Source: an uncultured Armatimonadota bacterium (GTDB taxonomy: Bacteria > Armatimonadota > Fimbriimonadia > Fimbriimonadales > Fimbriimonadaceae). Taken from it: a stretch of 64,000 nt of DNA. Of the stretch, positions 44,398 through 52,033 are shown in pieces. The stretch lies in assembly GCA_903904815.1 (NCBI GenBank), contig CAIVDU010000004.1, positions 1 through 64,000 on the forward strand, read 5' to 3'. Numbering within the stretch: position 1 is the first letter of the stretch; each line of letters starts with the position of its first letter. Made by a program: the position numbers and the translations under genes. The notes beneath the pieces are model-generated. The model was not told the DNA's origin and made no database searches. It saw nothing but the letters and a program-made list of their open reading frames with translations.

Positions 44398-46487
44398 GAA
44401 CACCTCCTCCTTCCGCAGATCGCTACCTGAATCGAGAGTCAAGTTGGCTGGCTTTCAATCGGCGAGTCCTAGAAGAGGCATCCAACCCGGATAATCCTCT
44501 CTTGGAACGGATCAAGTTCCTCGCGATCTTCGAGTCGAACCTCGATGAGTTCTTCATGGTCCGCGTCAGTGGCCTGATCGAGCAGTATGAGAGTGGAATT
44601 CTCGAGTTGTCCCCCGATGGTCTGACTCCTAACGAGCAACTCAAGATCATTTCTGACACGGCCGGACCATTACGCAGAAGGGCGAATACCGTGTTCCGCG
44701 AAGAGGTGGCCCCTGGACTGGCGGAAGCAGGGATTCGGATTCTCAGCTATGCCGAACTGACGGAAAAGCAAAAGCGGAACCTGTCGGTCTACTTTGCCAA
44801 AGAGGTGTTCCCTCTTTGCACACCGATTATTCTGCACCCCGCACCGAGCGTGCCATTCATTTCTAGCCGTTCGCTCAACATCGCCGTCGAGCTTTCGGAT
44901 AACGGAACCGACATCCGGCTCGGTCGCATCAAGGTGCCGGAAGGTGTCCCTCGAGCAATCCGCCTTCGACGAACCCGGCATGACTACGTCCTTCTTGAGG
45001 ACATCATCGCTAACAACCTCTCCGCATTCTTTCACGGCGTGGATGTATTGGGCGCCCACCTGTTTCGGCTCATTCGTGACGCGGACGTCGAGATTCGAGA
45101 GCTGGAAGCAGCCGATCTCATCACCACGATCGAGGAGACCATTCGCCTTCGACGCTTTGGCGATCCGGTTTTGCTCGAAGTGGCATCTACGATGCCGCCC
45201 AATGTTTTGAAACTCCTCATGGAGATCCATCGGCTGGAAGAAGACGATGTGATGACCGTCGACGGGATCATGGGCATGGATGTCTTCTGGGAAATCTCCA
45301 AGATTGACAAGCCAAACCTTAAGTTTCCTCCTCACATTCCGTTCCTCGCCGATTCCCTTATGTCCTCGAAGGGCCTCTTCGAGACGATTTCCTTGCAGGA
45401 CGTCTTGATCCATCTCCCTTACGACGGCTTTCGGCCCATCGAGGAGTTTGTTGGGTCCGCCTGCAAAGATGCCGACGTGTTGGGAATTAAGCAAACCCTG
45501 TACCGCGTTGGAGCCGAGAGTCCGCTTGTTGAGAGTCTGCTAGCAGCAGCTGAAGGCGGGAAACAGGTTGCCGCCATGGTTGAGTTAAAGGCTCGGTTCG
45601 ACGAGAGCAACAACCTCGAATGGGCCCGAGCCCTAGAACGCGCGGGAGTGCACGTCACCTATGGCTTTCCCGATATGAAGACCCACTGTAAGGTCTGTCT
45701 GGTCGTTCGAAGGGAAGGACGGGGGCTTAGGATGTACGCCCACATCGGTACCGGCAACTACAACCCCGCTACCGCCCGACTCTACACCGACATCGGACTG
45801 TTCACCGACGACGAAGCGATCGTTCAGGACGTTCTCGAACTGTTCAATTACCTCACCGGCTTCAGTAAGCAAACCCAATACCGAAAGCTCTTGGTAGCGC
45901 CGGTCAACTTGCGAGAGGGCATTCTCCATCGAATCAAGCGAGAGATCGCTCATCACAAGAAGGACGGGAAGGGTCGCATTATTTGGAAGCTCAATGCCCT
46001 CGTGGACCCGGAACTCATCGAAGCGCTTTACGCCGCGAGTCAGGCTGGCGTAAAGGTTGACCTCATCGTGCGGGGCGTGTGCTGTTTAAGACCAGGCGTA
46101 AAGGGATTGAGTGAAAACATACACGTATCTTCGGTTGTCGGCCGATTCTTAGAGCACAGTCGCATCTACTACTTCAGGAATGGCGTCACCCCCGATGTTC
46201 TGATTGGGAGCGCGGACGTCATGCGAAGGAACCTGGATCGTCGCATCGAAGTGCTGGTCCCCGTCGAAGATCCTCGGCTTATTGAATACATTCGGACGAA
46301 AATCTTGGACATTTCGATGAAGGATAATGTTAGGTCATGGAACTTGTTGCCCGATGGGACTTACGAGAGGCGACCCAAGCTCGAAGAGAAACCGTTCGAC
46401 TCCCAAAACTGGTTTATGGCCCATCCGACCACTAAGGAACTTTTCCCGAAGGCTCTTCGCGAAGAGGGGATGGGAAAGAGTATCTAG
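44394..46487 (+). CDS. ppk1: Polyphosphate kinase 1 with an apparent AUA start
   Basis: A 697-residue enzyme that polymerises the gamma-phosphate of ATP into polyphosphate. The N-terminal signature RYLNRESSWLAFNRRVLEEA and FESNLDEFFMVRV are present. The two active-site histidines are H431 (KTHCKV) and H588 (FLEHSRIYYF), and AHIGTGNYNPATARLYTDIG lies between them. The reading frame upstream of the signature holds no ATG, GTG or TTG back to a stop. The best initiation site is ATA at 44394, seven bases after GGGAG and overlapping the ppx stop (ATAA); the next in-frame TTG at 44502 would delete the conserved N-terminus. A sequencing error or frameshift is the alternative. Confidence 0.9.
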   Translation: MRTPPPSADRYLNRESSWLAFNRRVLEEASNPDNPLLERIKFLAIFESNLDEFFMVRVSGLIEQYESGILELSPDGLTPNEQLKIISDTAGPLRRRANTVFREEVAPGLAEAGIRILSYAELTEKQKRNLSVYFAKEVFPLCTPIILHPAPSVPFISSRSLNIAVELSDNGTDIRLGRIKVPEGVPRAIRLRRTRHDYVLLEDIIANNLSAFFHGVDVLGAHLFRLIRDADVEIRELEAADLITTIEETIRLRRFGDPVLLEVASTMPPNVLKLLMEIHRLEEDDVMTVDGIMGMDVFWEISKIDKPNLKFPPHIPFLADSLMSSKGLFETISLQDVLIHLPYDGFRPIEEFVGSACKDADVLGIKQTLYRVGAESPLVESLLAAAEGGKQVAAMVELKARFDESNNLEWARALERAGVHVTYGFPDMKTHCKVCLVVRREGRGLRMYAHIGTGNYNPATARLYTDIGLFTDDEAIVQDVLELFNYLTGFSKQTQYRKLLVAPVNLREGILHRIKREIAHHKKDGKGRIIWKLNALVDPELIEALYAASQAGVKVDLIVRGVCCLRPGVKGLSENIHVSSVVGRFLEHSRIYYFRNGVTPDVLIGSADVMRRNLDRRIEVLVPVEDPRLIEYIRTKILDISMKDNVRSWNLLPDGTYERRPKLEEKPFDSQNWFMAHPTTKELFPKALREEGMGKSI

Positions 46488-46533
46488 AGGGACCTTAAGT
46501 GGATGTTTTCGTCGGTCAGCTTGTCATAGCCGG

Positions 46534-47922
46534 CTAATTGTCAATGTCGATACCCCACGCTGGAAAATCTGTTTCAGACGTGGCCTTAGGTTTGGTTTTC
46601 AGCATCTGGTCCAGCAAAGTTCGATCCAGTGCCCGGCCGCGAACGAAAACTTCGTCGATCCTTGTCGTGTTGTGAATGTCAATTAATGGGTTCGCGTCTA
46701 GCAATACAAGGTCTGCGATTTTTCCAACCTGAACCGAACCCATCAGCTTTTCGACTCCGAAGTATCTCGCTGGATTGATCGTGGCGGTTTGGAGAGCCTT
46801 TAAAGGACTCAACCCAGCACTCACTAAGAACGCGAGTTCGTCATGCAGGCCGAAGCCGGGAATGACATAGGGATTCGGCGTATCGGTTCCAGCCAGGATA
46901 CTGACGCCAATCTTTGACATATCTCCGACCAGGTGGAGCTCTTTGTCAAACCTAAGCCTCATCGCCGAGTAGTCTTCTGCAGTGAGGGCCTTGAGCCGGA
47001 AATCCTTGCTTGGGTCCCAAGAAGCCGTGATCCAACTAGGTAGGTAGCTCAGCCGGGAATCCTTTCGGAACGCGGGTTGATCGAGGTTGGCAAGAGAATG
47101 CAAGACAGTCAAAGTGGGACACTGCCAAGTCCCATTCTGCTTGAATCGCTCGAACAGGGTCTGTTCTCTCTTTGAATCAAATGAATCCAGCAGGGTCTGA
47201 ACCCGCTGCATGCGCGTCAGGCTTTGCGACGTTAGGAGTTCGGACTCTTTTGTAGAGCATCCCGCTAAAACACTATACAAATGTTCAAATGACTTTTGCC
47301 CCGCGTCGCTCGCTTCCATGGCGGTTACGGCGTTCGGAACGTGCCCCGCAAACACAATGTTCCGCTTCTTCGCCTCCTCGGCAATCGCGAAGTAGGCCTC
47401 TTTTGGCAAAAGAGAGTAGACCTTCACGAAGTCGCAACCAGCAGCTTGAACGGTTGCGACTGCCTGACGCCCTTCTTCAGGGGACGAAACCGCAATCGAA
47501 CCCGGCCAAATGGGTTTTGGCCCGTCGACAATCGGGCCGGAGAAGTACATACGCGGGCCTAATGTCGTGCCATTTTCTACATTCTTTCTCCATGATGTGA
47601 GCATGGCTGTCGGTCCAAACATGTCGCGAATGCCGGTAATCCCGTTGGCAAGAAAGAGCGGAAACAAGATTTGGTCAGACCAACAGTGCACATGGCAGTC
47701 CCACAACCCCGGGATTAAGAACTTGCCTCGCGCCACAATTTCCCTGGTATCTGGATCTGGCGTACGATGCGAAATGGAAGCGATCGCTCCGTTGCGAATC
47801 TCCACCGTCACGTCCCGCTGAATCCTTCCCTGAAGGACATCGACCACGGATACATGCGTGATCGAGAGAGCACCGGACCCTGCTTGAGAACTCAGTATTG
47901 CGGCAACGACAGCGAGTAGCAC
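46534..47922 (-). CDS. Exported amidohydrolase (imidazolonepropionase/prolidase-like)
   Basis: A 462-residue metal-dependent hydrolase of the amidohydrolase superfamily with an N-terminal signal peptide (VLLAVVAAILSSQAGSGALS). Metal ligands are visible: HxH in DCHVHCW, the carboxylated Lys candidate in CDFVKVYSLL, His in FAGHVP and FEHLYS, and Asp in AGTDTPNP. The C-terminal composite domain reads VGKIADLVLLDANPL. Relatives cleave cyclic amides or X-Pro dipeptides; the substrate here is unknown. The start is GTG at 47922, six bases after TAAAAT. Confidence 0.87.
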   Translation of the reverse strand: MLLAVVAAILSSQAGSGALSITHVSVVDVLQGRIQRDVTVEIRNGAIASISHRTPDPDTREIVARGKFLIPGLWDCHVHCWSDQILFPLFLANGITGIRDMFGPTAMLTSWRKNVENGTTLGPRMYFSGPIVDGPKPIWPGSIAVSSPEEGRQAVATVQAAGCDFVKVYSLLPKEAYFAIAEEAKKRNIVFAGHVPNAVTAMEASDAGQKSFEHLYSVLAGCSTKESELLTSQSLTRMQRVQTLLDSFDSKREQTLFERFKQNGTWQCPTLTVLHSLANLDQPAFRKDSRLSYLPSWITASWDPSKDFRLKALTAEDYSAMRLRFDKELHLVGDMSKIGVSILAGTDTPNPYVIPGFGLHDELAFLVSAGLSPLKALQTATINPARYFGVEKLMGSVQVGKIADLVLLDANPLIDIHNTTRIDEVFVRGRALDRTLLDQMLKTKPKATSETDFPAWGIDIDN

Positions 47923-47928
47923 GGACGA

Positions 47929-47934
47929 ATTTTA
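47929..47934 (-). promoter_or_regulatory. -10 element of a leaderless start (amidohydrolase)
   Basis: TAAAAT on the minus strand ends six bases before the GTG at 47922. Confidence 0.55.
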
Positions 47935-47996
47935 GCTCGGTATTCACTTCCATCTGTGTTTCAAAAGACCGTTAGTCCCAGGTCAAAGCAGAGGAG

Positions 47997-48089
47997 ATGA
48001 TGAAACGTAATACTACGGTCGTGATTCAGTGTCCCAGCTGTAAGGCTACTTTGCCGGACTGGCAAACTCAAACAGCGTACGCGCAATAA
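47997..48089 (+). CDS. 30-residue zinc-ribbon-like microprotein
   Basis: ATG ATG at 47997-48002 opens a frame encoding VIQCPSCKATLPDW, one CxxC zinc-ribbon knuckle. It ends at TAA 48087-48089, inside the 3' end of the convergent recQ gene (22-base overlap). GAGGAG lies immediately before the first ATG, and the spacing suits the second. A single knuckle could dimerise. It is too short for certainty. Confidence 0.35.
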   Translation: MMKRNTTVVIQCPSCKATLPDWQTQTAYAQ

Positions 48090-49996
48090 GCCATCACTTC
48101 TTCAAACGGGTACGTCTCGGCGACTCCGAAGAGGGCGTGGCGGCTGAGCTTCGTCTTCGCCAGAGCCGGGGACGTCAAGCCACATAGGAACTTGGCTCGC
48201 TTACGAGCGGTTCCCAACTCCTTCGGGTGCTGAAGGATTAGCGCACGAATCTGATCTTGAGACACCGCCTCCGAGAGTAGCTGGGGGGGCACGAAGGGTC
48301 TTAGAACCTGGGCTATTCCGGTTAAACAGAAGGAGCAGTGACCGCAAGGTTCACTACGATCCTCTCCAAAGTATCCGACCAACCGATTGATTTGGCAGCT
48401 ATCGGCTTGAACCAACTCGGGGACCATGCGTAACCTGGCGATCTCCTGTGCTTCCCGGTGGCGAAACCGTCGCATCAGTTCGTCCAACAGGCGGTCCCGG
48501 TCGTCGGCCGTTGCCACCCGCGTATAACGGTCGCGGACGTCGCTCGACCGCAACTCGATCATGCTGCGTTCACTCATGACTTCTAGTGCGCGCACCACTC
48601 GCTTCCGCTCTTGTCCCAAGGAGGTGGCCGCTTCGTCTGGGTTCAGTGAGTACCAGATTCTCCCCTTCTTTGCCGCCCCGAAGATCGACAGCACGAACTC
48701 TCCGGGCGAGCCTGGAAACGCGGCCACGATCGAATCTAGGGGAGTTAAGGGCCGGAACTCGTAGCCAGCGTAGAAAGGAGTGCCCCTCACCAGCGCACCG
48801 TCTAACTCTAAATAGGTCAAGACCGTCCTCAGGACAAGTGCCCTCAGGTCATGGTCGTTGGACGCTTGGTAGTTCGATATGTCAAAGGTTAATGGTTGCG
48901 AAATAATGAAATCCAGCAAAGAGCAGAGAGAGCTCTCCTCCGGGGTGTCCCCAAAAACGAAGTTCTCGAGCGTTGGGAGATCGGACGAGCACGCGAGCAT
49001 TTCCACCGTCGACGGCAGGCCGTCACGCCCCGCGCGCCCGATCTCCTGACTGTACGATTCCAGACTCTTTGGCAGGTTGAAGTGGTACACGTACCGCACG
49101 TCGGCCTTATCGATGCCCATTCCAAACGCGATCGTCGCGACTACGATTCCTCGATCGGATCGCATCCAGTCGTCCTGCACCCTTGTCCGGTCGGGCTGAT
49201 CCATCCCCGCGTGATAGGCCTGGGCAGGGAAGCCCTCTATTTGAAGCCGAGACGCAACCTCTTCGGCCGTCTTCTGAAGAGTCACGTATACGATCGTCGG
49301 TCCGGGCGTCCGAGTCCGGAGTCGATCAACAAGTAGCCGCATCCGCTCTGGAGCAGTCGTCGGCGTCGTCAGCATCGTGAGGTTTGGACGGTAGAACCCG
49401 GTCAGCACGACATCCATGTCGGCAATGCCGAAGGCTCTTTGAATGTCGGCGACTACCGAAGGAGTAGCCGTGGCCGTGAGGGCCAACACCCGCTCGGCGC
49501 CCGCCGAGCGAGACGCTTCGGCGAGCTTCAGGTAGTCCGGCCGGAAGTTATGGCCCCATTCCGAAATGCAGTGAGCTTCGTCGACGACGAAGAGGCCGAT
49601 CTTTGCTCTCTTAAGTTCGCCCAAAAATCGCTCGTTGTTAAATCGCTCAGGTGCGACGTAGAGAAGCCTCAACTCGCCCGATTGCAACTGGGCCGAGATG
49701 GCCCTGACCTCATTGGCATCCAGCGAAGAGTCCAGCCGTGCCGCGACAATTCCGTGTCGATGCAAGAAGTCGATCTGATCCTTCATCAGAGCGATGAGCG
49801 GCGAGACCACCAGTGTCACCCCTTCCAGTACGAGGGCAGGCAGTTGATAGCAAAGCGACTTGCCGCCACCCGTCGGGAAGACCGCCAATACGGCTCCGGA
49901 CTCGATGACCGATTCGATGGCCTGCTTTTGACCGTCGCGAAAACCTTCGAATCCAAATCGCTCTAAAAGGAGCTTATCGAGATCGTATTCGACCAT
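48068..49996 (-). CDS. recQ: RecQ family ATP-dependent DNA helicase
   Basis: A 642-residue 3'-5' helicase for recombination and fork repair. Walker A FPTGGGKSLCYQLPAL is at residues 40-55, DEAHCISEWGHNFRP near 138, motif VI as QEIGRAGRDGLPS, and a RecQ zinc-binding region with CQINRLVGYFGEDRSEPCGHC near 540-555. The C-terminal part after the zinc and winged-helix region reads QDQIRALILQHPKELGTARKR and resembles no HRDC domain. The start shares one base with the stop of the upstream YkgJ-OGT gene (TGATG), so it is the last gene of that operon. Confidence 0.95.
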   Translation of the reverse strand: MVEYDLDKLLLERFGFEGFRDGQKQAIESVIESGAVLAVFPTGGGKSLCYQLPALVLEGVTLVVSPLIALMKDQIDFLHRHGIVAARLDSSLDANEVRAISAQLQSGELRLLYVAPERFNNERFLGELKRAKIGLFVVDEAHCISEWGHNFRPDYLKLAEASRSAGAERVLALTATATPSVVADIQRAFGIADMDVVLTGFYRPNLTMLTTPTTAPERMRLLVDRLRTRTPGPTIVYVTLQKTAEEVASRLQIEGFPAQAYHAGMDQPDRTRVQDDWMRSDRGIVVATIAFGMGIDKADVRYVYHFNLPKSLESYSQEIGRAGRDGLPSTVEMLACSSDLPTLENFVFGDTPEESSLCSLLDFIISQPLTFDISNYQASNDHDLRALVLRTVLTYLELDGALVRGTPFYAGYEFRPLTPLDSIVAAFPGSPGEFVLSIFGAAKKGRIWYSLNPDEAATSLGQERKRVVRALEVMSERSMIELRSSDVRDRYTRVATADDRDRLLDELMRRFRHREAQEIARLRMVPELVQADSCQINRLVGYFGEDRSEPCGHCSFCLTGIAQVLRPFVPPQLLSEAVSQDQIRALILQHPKELGTARKRAKFLCGLTSPALAKTKLSRHALFGVAETYPFEEVMAYCAYAV

Positions 49997-52026
49997 CAGG
50001 ACAAACCCGCCGCTTTCCGCATGAATGCATCGACGGCTGGCGGAACCGCTGGGTCCCGGAGGACCACTTCAAGATTCAGATCTTTCATGGATTCCCGGAG
50101 CCGTTCAGGATCGGTTGCCATCTCGATATATTCCTCTGGCGAACCTGCTACTAACTCCTCGACATTCGCTTGCTTCATAAAGGCCACGCTGTGTCGTGAC
50201 CTCATGAAGGGGCCAGGAAGCGTCACGATCGGACTGCCGACGTTGAGCCCATACACCGTCGTGTTTCCTCCGTTCCACGCTGGCGGATCCAGGCTGACGT
50301 CACACAATTGCTGCATTCGAACAAAGTCCGATTGGGGAATTCTCGGCAGCCAAATCGTTTGCAGACCGATCCGCTTTAGCCTCTCGCGGGTTATTTCGGC
50401 CGCTTGGTCTGTTCCAAAATCGATGAAGATCATCGGCGCTCCGGTGCGGGCCTGGATCTCAAGGAAGAGATAGTCCCACCGCGGGGCTAACTTTCGGACG
50501 TTCTGGGCGACTAGGTAGACCAACCCCTCGGGAATCCCGAGTTCGGTCCGGGACTTGCCACTCGGCCTTGGAAGGTCAGTGTTCCATCTCAGGCCAGAAC
50601 CGGGCAGTCGAATCAGGGTTTCGAGGTAGTGGTCCTGACCATTTTCTGGCTCCATCAGGTCAGAGGAGAGGTAATAGTCGATCGTGGACAAGCCGCTCGT
50701 CACCGGTTGCCCCCATGCCGTGCACTGAACCGGAGCCAGTCTCATCGCGGCGTATTGATAGTTCTCCCCGAAATTCCCGATATCGGGAAACACCAGAACA
50801 TCCAGTTCGAGGCTCTTAATGAACCTCGCCGTCGAAGGGACGTCCCCGGGCAGGTGGAAGAAGTGATCCGCCGCTATACGGAACTTGAGGGTGTACTCGT
50901 CTTGGTCGGCGCCAATGTGAAAGACGTAGCTTTCAAGGTCATCCTCGTGGTTCGAGATCCAGCCTAACGTGAAGTTGGTGGCGTGGTGATACGTGAAATT
51001 TCGACTCAGATATCCGACTCTGAGCCTCCCCTCCCGCCTCCTTGGTTCGATGGGACGCACCAGGTCCGGAAAGGCTCGCGTCACGACCGGCTGGACGATC
51101 TCAGCCCCCACCCTCTTGAGAATCTCGGTGACGTCCTCGCCCGAGTAGGGAAGACCAAATGTTTGGAATAAGCTGAGGGAATCAAACGCCTCCCCCGGGT
51201 CCATGGGGGTGTCAAGCAGGTCGTCGATCATCCTTCCGTATCTCGATAGACTCCGATCGACATTTTCCTGGGATGAGAACGCGGTCGGGACTGAAAGCCT
51301 GAGAAACTCCACGACTGGGTGAGAGGCAATTGGTTTTGCCGGGGGAAACCCCGATGCCTCCTTGTTCCCTTTAAGACTTCGGATAGATTCCAGCACGGGA
51401 TCGGGGCCTGCCTGGATGACCGCGTCCTCAATCAGAATGGGTGTTCCAGCCAAGTACTCCTGGATCAACTCGGGATGCTCGAGAATCTTTGGCAGACTCA
51501 GGCCGAGGTCAACCATATGGTGTGGGAGATGCGCGTCGGCAAGCGCGACCGCATGATCTCTGGAAAGCTCCTGGGCGATTCCAGTTAGGCGGACGTCCAT
51601 CGGAACAGCGGGAGATTCTGGATTTCTGAGTTTAAGCTCGCACGCTCGAACGTCCCGAGAACTCCAGCCTCTACAGCCGAGTGGCCGTGCTTCATAGACC
51701 GAACACAACCCACCCACAAGCATCGGGCAGGTGGGCCTTGCCTGCGTCTGCCGGCCGTCACGAAACGGCAAAGATTCGTCAGCATATCGACGACATCGCT
51801 CAATCAAAGCGTCCCGCTGTTCCGCCGACAAAGTTGTCGAGACTTCGTTCGCAATCCGAATGAGTTCGGAAACGCTTGAGACGACGATTCGGTGGCAACA
51901 GTGGTTACATCCGGCTTTGCAGGCGACCTTTCCCGCCGGATCGAGTCTTAGGGTCGCTATTCGCCGGTCGGCCACGGTGTCCATTAAGGATACGGACTGG
52001 ATAAGCGATTGAACGTCTGTCGACAT
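49996..52026 (-). CDS. YkgJ-type cysteine cluster fused to an OGT (SPINDLY) domain, copy 2
   Basis: A 676-residue cytoplasmic fusion. Residues 30-125 form a YkgJ/CxxCxxCC zinc/iron-chelating domain with C36, C40, C43, C44 and then C100, C108 and C118 (CKAGCNHCCHR; CPMLVGGLCSVYEARPLGC). A helical linker runs from about 125 to 335. Residues 335-665 are a GT41 O-GlcNAc transferase catalytic domain: RLRVGYLSRNFTYHH, RLAPVQCTAWGQPVTSG, YLVAQNVRKLAPRWD with the catalytic-type Lys, and LDPPAWNGGNTTVYGLNVG then GPFMRSRHS. There are no TPR repeats, which OGTs normally use to bind protein substrates. It should transfer a sugar from a UDP-sugar to a protein. It lies seven bases after its paralogue and shares one base with recQ. 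Confidence 0.88.
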   Translation of the reverse strand: MSTDVQSLIQSVSLMDTVADRRIATLRLDPAGKVACKAGCNHCCHRIVVSSVSELIRIANEVSTTLSAEQRDALIERCRRYADESLPFRDGRQTQARPTCPMLVGGLCSVYEARPLGCRGWSSRDVRACELKLRNPESPAVPMDVRLTGIAQELSRDHAVALADAHLPHHMVDLGLSLPKILEHPELIQEYLAGTPILIEDAVIQAGPDPVLESIRSLKGNKEASGFPPAKPIASHPVVEFLRLSVPTAFSSQENVDRSLSRYGRMIDDLLDTPMDPGEAFDSLSLFQTFGLPYSGEDVTEILKRVGAEIVQPVVTRAFPDLVRPIEPRRREGRLRVGYLSRNFTYHHATNFTLGWISNHEDDLESYVFHIGADQDEYTLKFRIAADHFFHLPGDVPSTARFIKSLELDVLVFPDIGNFGENYQYAAMRLAPVQCTAWGQPVTSGLSTIDYYLSSDLMEPENGQDHYLETLIRLPGSGLRWNTDLPRPSGKSRTELGIPEGLVYLVAQNVRKLAPRWDYLFLEIQARTGAPMIFIDFGTDQAAEITRERLKRIGLQTIWLPRIPQSDFVRMQQLCDVSLDPPAWNGGNTTVYGLNVGSPIVTLPGPFMRSRHSVAFMKQANVEELVAGSPEEYIEMATDPERLRESMKDLNLEVVLRDPAVPPAVDAFMRKAAGLS

Positions 52027-52033
52027 GAAATCG

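Noticed and set aside
44380-44400. Programmed -1 frameshift joining ppx and ppk1
   Set aside because: No slippery heptamer or downstream pseudoknot is evident. The GGGAG plus ATA arrangement explains the data more simply.
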